This document shows, piece after piece, positions 53,901 to 60,818 of a stretch of 64,000 nt of DNA. A program made the translations under genes and the position numbers. The stretch's first letter is position 1, and each line of letters opens with the position of its first letter. This DNA comes from a virus, in IMG/VR virus record IMGVR_UViG_3300007512_002515, positions 1 through 64,000 of that record, one strand, 5' to 3'. Under the pieces are notes generated by a model. The model worked only from the letters and a program-made list of their open reading frames with translations. It ran no database searches and was not told where the DNA came from.

Positions 53901-55959
53901 AGATAATTCTATTGTAGCAACATTAACTGGGTCTGTTTTTAGTGGAGACCTCATCGCACAAACAGGATTGTCTGGTTCTCTTCAAATGTTGTCAGATGGA
54001 ACGACGAAATATCTCGCGGCTGGTTCTGGAATAACAATCTTGACGGCGTCAAATGGTCAAGTAACAATAGCTACCACTGGTGTGTCGGGCTTGAGCAGCG
54101 TTTCTCAAGCTGGGGGCTCTTCATTTTCTGATATTACAGCTGTGGTCTTCACAGGAAGTCTTGTGACTGAGCCCACCTCGGGTACTGCACAGATAACACC
54201 CGTGATTGGTGCCCCAGAGGATGGAGATTATACCGATGGCCTCTTTACTGATTTTTCTTATGGAACTAACATTGGTACTGCGATCGATAGGTTCAACGAG
54301 GTCCTGAAGGGACTGGCTCCACCCGCTGCACCAATACTGGATGATATGAACTGTTCGGACTCTGGGGCTACTGCAAATCTGTCTTTCGGCTCGTCACAAT
54401 CTATATCTGGGTATACAAATGCTCAACCTTCTACTCTAACCCCGAGTAGTGGACTATCAGACACCAATATAAATGGCACCTATAATTCTGACACCGCCAG
54501 CAATGATCTTCAAGTTGCGTGCTTTCAATCGACCATTATAAATGGTACACTAAATGCTGACATTCCCGCTGACGGAGTTAATTACAGCGCTGATTCATTC
54601 GGGAATGCTGATCAGGGAACATTAAAGCTATATGTGAATGATAATGTAACCCCTGTCCATTCTGTCGATTTAAGTACATTCGGCTCTGGTAATTCGTTAA
54701 ATGGGAATGGAACAGGATTTAATCTAACTGCAAAAACAGCTGGTCACTTTGCTGATGGAAGTAATTTTGAAACATTCCAGCACAGACAAGGAACCTACAC
54801 CATCGCTGCCGGTGTTGAGATATCAGATGACCAGCGGAACGGGTGGAATTGGGCAAGAGTAGTACATACAATATCCGATGTGGATACAACGTGCAATTAT
54901 GTCGAGTGGGTGAACGACACCACTGATAATGTAACGTATCCACTTTCATCAACTGGAGCGTCTTTTGGAGCACTATCGATGACAGGGACTGAATATTTGT
55001 CAGGTGTGAAGTACTACACAGGTGGGTCTGCGACATATAGCGTAACGGTGGATAACGCTTATAGGAACGTATACTCAAATAGCTTTATAACATTTAACGG
55101 CACAAATTGTGGAAATGAGACGCAGGCCTTTGACCCAATAGATTGGTCAGGTGGTGAAAATGAGTCAAAACAAATGAGTCTAAGTCAATTGATGACGATT
55201 AATGTAAGCAGTATCTTAGATGGACCAATATCCACTAGCGTTACCGTACCCCATCCGCTAAGGGCAAATCTTTCAAGCGCGTCTTCTCAATCTCACAATA
55301 ACATTCTTTTGTACAACCGAAGTGATAATTCAACTGATACATACGAGTCATTTCGCGGAGAAAGTAGAAGAGTGAAGTCTGGTAGCTATGTTGATCAAGC
55401 AGCCGTAACAGCAGGCGGAAACGTATGGGTATCTACAACAGCGTTGACCACGGTTGACGGATTGATGTTCTATGACCAGAAGCTTGTTGGTCCAGATGAA
55501 GGTGCAAACGGATCCGATTTTAGCAGTGTTGCAAATGGACCCGCCGGGAATGTAGATTATAGTGGGATAACCTCTGGGCTAAGAACATTTTATAGATGGT
55601 TTCGAAACCCAACTGCTGGAAGTGATAGGACGGGTTTTGATTTAGAGATTAATGGAGCCGGAACAATCGTGACACAACCCACTGCGTTAACTGGAAACAG
55701 AATTCATGTGCTATGTAAGCTTCCCACCGGCTCCGCGGGTGAAACTGGATGGATGGATCTTGCGATTGGATTTTCTACAGGGCAAACGTCGGACGGCGAC
55801 GGATGCTATTCGGGGGCGTTCGACTCTAGTTTATCTGCAACTAACACTGCAACTTTCGGCACACAAACAGTTGCAGCTGGTGAATATGTAATGGTAAAGG
55901 TCGAGGCCGATGCATCATGGACAGGAAATATATCATCGATGACGGTAGCGTGGAGCTAG
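50995..55959 (+). CDS. Repeat-built fibre protein (1654 aa), TTG start
   Basis: The gene starts at TTG with a strong ribosome site. A recurring module (SGSLQ.LSDGT.YLA, then I.I.T.SNGQITIS) is seen seven times, near nucleotides 51187, 51952, 52555, 53005, 53455, 53728 and 53965. A second motif (DNTWTG.NTF) precedes three copies, and TAGDGLSG..SGNVT occurs twice. The C-terminal 550 residues (from about 1110) are unlike the repeats: ILDDMNCSDSGATANLSFG, then Ser/Thr/Gly strands with Cys. It looks like a long trimeric fibre with a distinct tip domain. The direct neighbour at 55963 carries an eighth copy. Confidence 0.75.
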   Translation: MPRESKSDLRKSDFLIIRSKTDGSIVKIVSPQHFQVGFDDADFERVVLVNGTVKSTMGVYSPAFSGSLQTLMDGTSYLREGNNVSITSGSDGSITIAAGTAGIAHSLTGGGASKGIKAFDYDGTSAKEVEVDLDTINGGLGFSKWGLAVIPSKANSILDSEDLSQSDLLVIEDVTDADEGVKKITVGDLMSAATTGVLSNAITFGNGIYDSANAAASYNNSAAATIAVDLQTDPGLSFSQQKLGVLLNGATISNGASGLSVASVPSAVTWGVGLLSTVGNSFDGSAATTVSIDTGIIPALGTPNTFTGVNTFSSLAGGGIIGSIQEVSPGTDYLVGGSNVTITKDLPGAGQITIAASMGTGGDLTQGSGIQTFLYNGTAPATVALDATSLAVSGDRTSYVFLSDGGTTITKRTVATLVDLADRTALVASKVGGGITVEFPGSTVPAQFSIDSDGTTLRVGSSGLEVKKVPYNLTQTTGIATFSFNGSSAQTVGIDTGVVPRKGVDNTWTGQNTFGVSTTAGLTGSLQEVTAGVPYLATGTGMSITTSSNGQVVISTNGEEVTGITAGDGLSGTRTGGDVTLAVDLAPHPGLEFSTGKLKVDLDGNTLSLGISGISVASLPSALSQDVGINTFSFDGSTARTVGIDTAIVPRKNVDNTWSGKNTFGVSATAGLTGSLQEVTNGVPYLLASAGVTITTASNGQITISATGTGGTITGLTAGDGLSGGGSSGNVTVDIDLATDPGLQFTTGKLDAKLNPNDTIRKDADGLAVNKVPYDLTQGAGISSFGFDGSSGGQVVSIDQTQVPMLANDNTWTGDNIFSVGLSGSLQMLSDGNTKYMAGIGGIKISTSSLGQILVSGSEGKIYTAGLGLDLATDQFSVDNAIVATLTGSQFSGDVGITGSLGVEANAIFKTGLSGSLQMLSDGTTEYLAGIGGIAITTASNGQITISGSVGRVYTSGVGLSLEEDQFFVDNSIVATLTGSVFSGDLIAQTGLSGSLQMLSDGTTKYLAAGSGITILTASNGQVTIATTGVSGLSSVSQAGGSSFSDITAVVFTGSLVTEPTSGTAQITPVIGAPEDGDYTDGLFTDFSYGTNIGTAIDRFNEVLKGLAPPAAPILDDMNCSDSGATANLSFGSSQSISGYTNAQPSTLTPSSGLSDTNINGTYNSDTASNDLQVACFQSTIINGTLNADIPADGVNYSADSFGNADQGTLKLYVNDNVTPVHSVDLSTFGSGNSLNGNGTGFNLTAKTAGHFADGSNFETFQHRQGTYTIAAGVEISDDQRNGWNWARVVHTISDVDTTCNYVEWVNDTTDNVTYPLSSTGASFGALSMTGTEYLSGVKYYTGGSATYSVTVDNAYRNVYSNSFITFNGTNCGNETQAFDPIDWSGGENESKQMSLSQLMTINVSSILDGPISTSVTVPHPLRANLSSASSQSHNNILLYNRSDNSTDTYESFRGESRRVKSGSYVDQAAVTAGGNVWVSTTALTTVDGLMFYDQKLVGPDEGANGSDFSSVANGPAGNVDYSGITSGLRTFYRWFRNPTAGSDRTGFDLEINGAGTIVTQPTALTGNRIHVLCKLPTGSAGETGWMDLAIGFSTGQTSDGDGCYSGAFDSSLSATNTATFGTQTVAAGEYVMVKVEADASWTGNISSMTVAWS
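53731..53993 (+). repeat. Near-identical direct repeat inside the fibre gene
   Basis: The 26 bases at 53731-53756 are identical to those at 53968-53993, 237 bp later, and the match continues with few changes through the following codons. They encode the LSGSLQMLSDGTT module. Identity at the DNA level, not only the protein level, suggests recent duplication or gene conversion between modules. Confidence 0.85.
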
Positions 55960-55962
55960 ATA

Positions 55963-57537
55963 ATGGGATATGATGCAACAACTGAGAGGCTTATTGCATT
56001 AAAGAAGCTTGCAGGAAAAGCGCAGACTTCTAACCTCAAGGGTCTATCAAATGAAGGGCTACCATCAGGCCTTACTGTGTCTTTTGAAACAGTATTCGGT
56101 GAAAGTATTACCACGGAGCCGTCCAATAGCTCACTTTATCAAATCACAGGACAAGTAGAATATCTTAGATTTCCTGCAACATTCATAGCAGGTACTGCGA
56201 CGACAGCTGGTCGTCATGGTTTTGAATTAAAATTACCAGCAGACTATGAAGCGAATTCTTCAAATCCAAAAGCCGGAACGTATCCTTACATAGACGATCA
56301 GGTAATAAACATTACCTCGGGATCGCTACAAGTGATACCGCCGTCTTTTGCAACTGGCTATGAAGTAAAGCCATATTACGGAGGCACCACCGCGAAAGAT
56401 TCCGGAACACAAATCCTTCTTTTAGATTCTAGAGATTGGTATCTAGATTATTTTAATGGTGTGTTTTTCCAACAGGACCCTCCCGGTACCGGTGATGATG
56501 AACAAAATCCAGACTACGTTGAGGGGTATCTTTACATTGGAGATTATCTCAACGATACATCTGGGGGTGGAACTATTACCGATGTTGTTGCTGGTACTGG
56601 ATTAACCGGTGGAGGTGGCACGCCTACGGTAACACTAAATATTGATAATTCGGTCGTGGCTACGTTGACAGGTTCGCAATTTACTGGTGATGTGGATGTA
56701 ACTGGGTCTTTCTTGGTGAGGACCGGAGACTTTAGAGTGGAGTCAGTTGGTGAGGATCAAGCTTTATTCTTAGACGCTTCTTCTAATCAATTTTATATTA
56801 ATAAAGGGGCAACTTCATTTACGACTATCATTAAGAATACAAACAATGAGGTTTTTAGAGCTGGCGCAGGCGGCGCAATATTCAACGAGTATGGTAATAA
56901 GCATATTGATTTTAGAATTGAGTCGTGGGACAAGCCCTATGCATTCTACATTGAGTCACAAAAAAATCAGATACTAATCCTTTCAGGTGGTGGAGGAACT
57001 TCACCGGATGAAATGACATATACTGACATGAATTTCTTTGTTTCGGGCTCTATTGGGTCTAGAAACAGCTCTACTAAGGGTACTTCTATTTTTGGTGGAG
57101 ACGTACTTTCTTCTGGTTCCCTCACGGCCTTGAGTGGTTTATCGGGCTCCCTAACAAAGCTTTCAGATGGCACTTCATACCTGAGGGCCGGCTCAAATGT
57201 AACAATTACGTCGGGATCTGGCGGATTTATTACTATTGCTTCATCGGGAGGCGGCGGAGGTGGCCTAACTCGTGCTAAAGATAGCTATTTTCTTTCTTCC
57301 TCCGTACCAACACTTCAGGCAATACCAGTCGCATCATCAGATTTTTCCGATGCCAGTTATGATTCTAACTTGATAGATGTTCTTTTGAACGGTCAGCTTA
57401 TGCACTCTGGCAGCGCGCCAGAGGTAACAGCATCAGAAAGAGATTATTATGTAGCAGGACCATCCTCTCTTAAGTTTGCGTTTCAACTAGATATAAATGA
57501 CATCATTGATGTTGTTGTTTATACGGTGGCAGAGTAA
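55963..57537 (+). CDS. Fibre-like protein (524 aa) sharing modules with both other fibre genes
   Basis: A 524-aa mosaic. Residues about 205-230 have VAGTGLTGGGGTPTVTLN, then a VVATLTGSQFTGDVDVTGS strand pair also found in the 1654-aa neighbour. About 356-386 is a FFVSGS..SR..STKG..IFGGDV module otherwise found in the 1267-aa protein at 1880. About 390-425 is the SGSLTKLSDGTSYLRAGSN module of the neighbour. The last 80 residues (LIDVLLNGQL, DINDIIDVVVY) match the C-terminus of the 57854 protein. It is probably a fibre segment or adaptor linking other fibre parts. Confidence 0.72.
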   Translation: MGYDATTERLIALKKLAGKAQTSNLKGLSNEGLPSGLTVSFETVFGESITTEPSNSSLYQITGQVEYLRFPATFIAGTATTAGRHGFELKLPADYEANSSNPKAGTYPYIDDQVINITSGSLQVIPPSFATGYEVKPYYGGTTAKDSGTQILLLDSRDWYLDYFNGVFFQQDPPGTGDDEQNPDYVEGYLYIGDYLNDTSGGGTITDVVAGTGLTGGGGTPTVTLNIDNSVVATLTGSQFTGDVDVTGSFLVRTGDFRVESVGEDQALFLDASSNQFYINKGATSFTTIIKNTNNEVFRAGAGGAIFNEYGNKHIDFRIESWDKPYAFYIESQKNQILILSGGGGTSPDEMTYTDMNFFVSGSIGSRNSSTKGTSIFGGDVLSSGSLTALSGLSGSLTKLSDGTSYLRAGSNVTITSGSGGFITIASSGGGGGGLTRAKDSYFLSSSVPTLQAIPVASSDFSDASYDSNLIDVLLNGQLMHSGSAPEVTASERDYYVAGPSSLKFAFQLDINDIIDVVVYTVAE

Positions 57538-57538
57538 T

Positions 57539-57754
57539 ATGGCTGACAATACATTCAAAACAGCAGACCTCGGACTCGCAGCATATTTGCTTACAAAAGG
57601 AGCAGAGTTGAAGTCCGCAACAAGAGAAAAAAATAGGTTTGCCTTTGTATTTTCTGAACGTACCGCATGCCAGCGACTAGCGATTGAATATGTGAATAGC
57701 GAGTTTTCAAAATTCGATGCAAATCTTAAAAATTTAAAAAATCTTGTTAGTTAG
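57539..57754 (+). CDS. Small DUF5659-like protein
   Basis: I take ATG 57539 (71 aa), two bases after the previous stop; the upstream ATG at 57497 would lie inside the fibre gene. FKTADLGLAAYLLTKGAEL, then FAFVFSERTACQRLAIEYVNSEF and a basic LKNLKNL end resemble the DUF5659 family, short proteins found in phages and mobile elements with no known function. I am moderately sure of that match from memory. Confidence 0.62.
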   Translation: MADNTFKTADLGLAAYLLTKGAELKSATREKNRFAFVFSERTACQRLAIEYVNSEFSKFDANLKNLKNLVS

Positions 57755-57853
57755 TTTAAGCTGACATGTATAGTTAATTGCGAGTTTGTCCTGTTCGTCC
57801 ATTTAGTTTCGTTATTTAGTTTGTAAGAACATATAACAACAAGGAAATTTATT
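57755..57853 (+). promoter_or_regulatory. Leader of the 442-aa virion gene with doubled ATTTAGTT
   Basis: This 99-bp gap has ATTTAGTT at 57801-57808 and again at 57814-57821, 13 bp apart, and AAGGAAA at 57841 before the ATG at 57854. A third copy lies at 281-288 before the first virion gene. With the clear terminator downstream, this gap is a fair place for a promoter of its own. No standard sigma-70 pair is convincing. Confidence 0.35.
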
Positions 57854-59182
57854 ATGGCTATTACATCAAAATTGCGCCTATTACAACTGACAGGATCAGT
57901 TGCAAATGCCAGTTCAGTCTCCACCGCGGCTGAAGTGTCAGGAAAGCTCGTCGGCGCCGGGCAAAATATGCTGGATCCCTCAGCGAACTCAGGTAACTAT
58001 CAACTCCCAGCTGGCGCCACCCTGGATGGATTGAATCTCGGCGCACTGGACAGGTCTAGCGACCTTTCTGGTGTAATGCAGCTCCTCGCTGATGGTCTTG
58101 GAAAGATCACTGGTAGAGCCGACTGGACAAACCAGACTCCTGGAACAATCGAATTCGGAGACATTGGAGCAGAGTCCCGCGGACAAAACACGTTTGATCT
58201 CCAGCTTCTACAGTCCGCCGCTGATAATAAGATTAAGGTCGACTCAGTGGGACAACTGCAGCTTGGATCAGATAAGCTTTTCAGCGTTGCTAGTAACAAG
58301 ACTGGCGGTACCGCGCTGAAGATTCAGACTGGTGGCGACGGTCGAGGTCCTGGTACACACGGAGCCGGAGTGACCGCCGGTGGTATCGACGTCCTCAGTC
58401 AGATGTCACTCCTCTTGAGTTCATCGAACTCTAGTGTCACGCTGAAGTCTAAGGCTGACGGCCCAGGCGCAGTGATTCTGTCAGCATCTGGAGGTAGCTC
58501 TCCTTCGGTTCGAGTCCAATCGAACCGATTCGAGTGGATGGCTACAGGTAATGCCGGTGATGGCGACGTCAAGTCGGATTTCCGGATAGGCACTTGGGGA
58601 ACATATCCCGCTGTCGGAATCGGTGGTATCAAAGACGACCAGAATGTGACGCTTTATGCTGGCGCGAAAGGTGGGCAACTATTCCTTTCCGGTTCAGAGG
58701 CTACTGCTCCGGTTGGATTTTCATGCGGAAACAACCAAGCCGATGGCACATACCCCAGCTCTGCTGGACCAGGTGGACTTGCACTCTATAATAATATTTC
58801 AGAGGCATCCGGATATGTTACGGCAATGGGTCAGAGCACTTCACTCCTGAAGGCCATCGTGGATCTGAACGATAAGATTGCATCGAATGCAGAGCCCACT
58901 CTGTTCTCGAAGCTCATCTCGGCCGCCGGCGGAGTCGCTGCAAATGACGCCGTTACACTCACCAAGATCACGGGTAACAATGATGACTTACAGGGTCATA
59001 AGCCGAACAACATCCAGGTGATGTTGAATGGGCAATTGCTTCTGTCGGCTTCTGGGACAACCGATGGTGTTGTTAACAATGATGGCGATTATGCGGTCAA
59101 GGAAACCGGTTCAACTGATGAAATCCGATTTGGGTTCGGGTTGCAAGCTGATGATATTATCCGACTGTACTACTTTGGGTAG
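57854..59182 (+). CDS. Probably abundant virion protein (442 aa)
   Basis: A 442-aa Gly/Ala/Ser-rich protein with strands like those of the fibre genes (VTLYAGAKGGQLFLSGS) and a C-terminal 90-residue domain with IQVMLNGQLLLSAS and GLQADDIIRLYYFG, matched by the C-terminus of the 524-aa neighbour. Its codons end in C or G much more often than those of nearby genes (for example the run from 57950 to 58100). It has its own leader and a strong terminator. These point to high expression, so it may be a major fibre or decoration protein; I find no capsid (HK97-type) evidence. Confidence 0.7.
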   Translation: MAITSKLRLLQLTGSVANASSVSTAAEVSGKLVGAGQNMLDPSANSGNYQLPAGATLDGLNLGALDRSSDLSGVMQLLADGLGKITGRADWTNQTPGTIEFGDIGAESRGQNTFDLQLLQSAADNKIKVDSVGQLQLGSDKLFSVASNKTGGTALKIQTGGDGRGPGTHGAGVTAGGIDVLSQMSLLLSSSNSSVTLKSKADGPGAVILSASGGSSPSVRVQSNRFEWMATGNAGDGDVKSDFRIGTWGTYPAVGIGGIKDDQNVTLYAGAKGGQLFLSGSEATAPVGFSCGNNQADGTYPSSAGPGGLALYNNISEASGYVTAMGQSTSLLKAIVDLNDKIASNAEPTLFSKLISAAGGVAANDAVTLTKITGNNDDLQGHKPNNIQVMLNGQLLLSASGTTDGVVNNDGDYAVKETGSTDEIRFGFGLQADDIIRLYYFG

Positions 59183-59207
59183 AGTCTAGATTTAAGGTTT
59201 ATACCTG

Positions 59208-59239
59208 CGAGGGCCACAATGTGGCCCTCGTTTTTTTTT
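59208..59239 (+). terminator. Intrinsic (rho-independent) terminator
   Basis: CGAGGGCCACA at 59208-59218 pairs with TGTGGCCCTCG at 59220-59230 (11-bp arms, tight loop), followed by nine T residues at 59231-59239. It is 25 bp after the stop of the 442-aa gene and is the only clear terminator I see in the window. Confidence 0.93.
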
Positions 59240-59295
59240 ATATTCATCACATTCCTTATATTATGTGTATATGTGTAGTGAGGAGCTAACTTATT

Positions 59296-59844
59296 ATGAA
59301 AACATTCACTGATGATATAGAGAAAACCATCTCCGCGATCAAGGAGCAGATTCAAGAGGAAAATTCAAAAATTCTAACCCCTTCGTTTCATTCTAGTCGT
59401 CTTCAGAAAGCGCTACAAACGTCTGTTGGTGGAATATCCAAAGATGCCGACCCGAAAGAAGTAATTCAGCAACTTTTGAATATTATTAATCAGGTACCAT
59501 CATTCGCAGGTGCCACCATCTCTGAAACCCTGACAAGAATTTCGACACGCCAGACAGAATTACAGGTGTGGGTAAACGTTCGCGCGCAATACGAAGATTA
59601 TCTTGCGAAGAGAGAAGAAGAACAAAGACAAGCAGCTCAGATAGCAGCAGAGCAAGCACAGCAAGCTATCGACCAGGAGCTTTCGCTAGCTGCAAGAGCC
59701 GAACGAGTACTAGATGATGTTGCGAGCGGGAAAGTTAAAGAACGTGAGGTGGGCGAACGCCCACGAGACCTTGGCACACATCCAGGTCCAACAGTTAGAG
59801 AATTAAGAGCTGCAAAAGCTAAGCTCAAGCAATCTAGTAGCTAA
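59296..59844 (+). CDS. Coiled-coil protein, unknown (182 aa)
   Basis: A 182-aa protein, helical and charged, with a long coiled coil at about residues 90-145 (REEEQRQAAQIAAEQAQQAI and following). The N-terminal half has EKTISAIKEQIQEENSK and the C-terminal end is basic (LRAAKAKLKQ). AGGAG at 59281-59285 lies ten bases before the ATG. It is the first gene after the terminator. It could be an assembly factor or tail chaperone; I cannot name it. Confidence 0.62.
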   Translation: MKTFTDDIEKTISAIKEQIQEENSKILTPSFHSSRLQKALQTSVGGISKDADPKEVIQQLLNIINQVPSFAGATISETLTRISTRQTELQVWVNVRAQYEDYLAKREEEQRQAAQIAAEQAQQAIDQELSLAARAERVLDDVASGKVKEREVGERPRDLGTHPGPTVRELRAAKAKLKQSSS

Positions 59845-59855
59845 TACTTAGATGC

Positions 59856-60806
59856 ATGGCTGGTATATTAGACCCAAAAACAAGATTTATGGATACGTTC
59901 CTAACGCAGGTTGGAAGAGACCAGCTTGCACATTGGGAACTTCGGTTTGCGTTTGCTACTTTTTCTGATTACGCTACCTTTTATGAGCCAGATGGAGATG
60001 TCCCGACAAGGGCTACCGACCCGTTAAATAGAATATTTTTCGAGGCAGCCAATCGCCCTCAAGATCAAGTAATTCCAGAATTTGATAATGATGGTCAAAT
60101 TTCGTTTCCAGCTGGAGATTTCGAATTAACAAATGGATCATTATTGGTTCTATCTGGAACTACTGGTGGCACGGAGTTTTTGTCTGGTGACGAGCTTGTT
60201 TCAAGTGCTAGTGTGGCATTTAAAGACTGCTTATTATCATTAAAAGACATGCAGCCATTAAGATCTTCTGAGCTTTTAAGCGAAAATAATGATTTTAAAG
60301 TCAGCGCTTATAAGCACTCGTTTGAAGTAACGACCCAGCTACCTCTTGCCACGTCAGCCCCGAAAACAATTTCATTAGAAAATTGTGAAAGCTTATGGCA
60401 GGATAAGAAGTTAAGTCACATTCCCAATTATCAATTTTTGCCCCCAAAAAATAAAATTTCTGGTGATGTAATAAGAGATTTTCCGAAATTGCAACAACCT
60501 ACACCGACAAGCTATGATGATCTGATGTTTTCACTCCAGGGAACGAATCCAGACGATGGTGAGACAGGAGTAGGGGCGCCCTTAAAGTTGACGTTCCCAC
60601 AAACTTCCAAAGAGAATAATTTAGTATGTCAAATTTTCGAGGTATGTAGCGGTAGTATAGACAAACTACGTGTTATTGATTTTGGTGAATTTGAAGATGA
60701 AGATCCATTTAGTCCTGGAAAGCATGTATTTTTTGCTGGTAAGCTATTTACTGATTCAGACGGTGATGAAACATTCGTGAATTTATTTACGCTGGTATTT
60801 GATTAA
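59856..60806 (+). CDS. Probable tail/neck structural protein (316 aa)
   Basis: The 316-aa protein opens ILDPKTRFMDTFLTQVGRDQLAHWELRFAF with ATFSDYATFYE, an N-terminal pattern I associate from memory with uncharacterised structural proteins of marine T4-like phages. The rest is mixed alpha/beta with an acidic C-terminal half (EDEDPFSPGKHVFFAGKLF). There is no clear ribosome site. The neighbour downstream encodes an FnIII-like virion protein. No catalytic motif seen. Confidence 0.6.
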   Translation: MAGILDPKTRFMDTFLTQVGRDQLAHWELRFAFATFSDYATFYEPDGDVPTRATDPLNRIFFEAANRPQDQVIPEFDNDGQISFPAGDFELTNGSLLVLSGTTGGTEFLSGDELVSSASVAFKDCLLSLKDMQPLRSSELLSENNDFKVSAYKHSFEVTTQLPLATSAPKTISLENCESLWQDKKLSHIPNYQFLPPKNKISGDVIRDFPKLQQPTPTSYDDLMFSLQGTNPDDGETGVGAPLKLTFPQTSKENNLVCQIFEVCSGSIDKLRVIDFGEFEDEDPFSPGKHVFFAGKLFTDSDGDETFVNLFTLVFD

Positions 60807-60818
60807 GCAGGCACATTC

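Noticed and set aside
50995-55959. Diversity-generating retroelement target
   Set aside because: No reverse transcriptase, template repeat or C-type lectin ending was found in the window.
57854-59182. Major capsid protein
   Set aside because: High expression signs are present, but the sequence is fibre-like and shares its C-terminus with a fibre neighbour; no HK97-fold, prohead protease or scaffold context.
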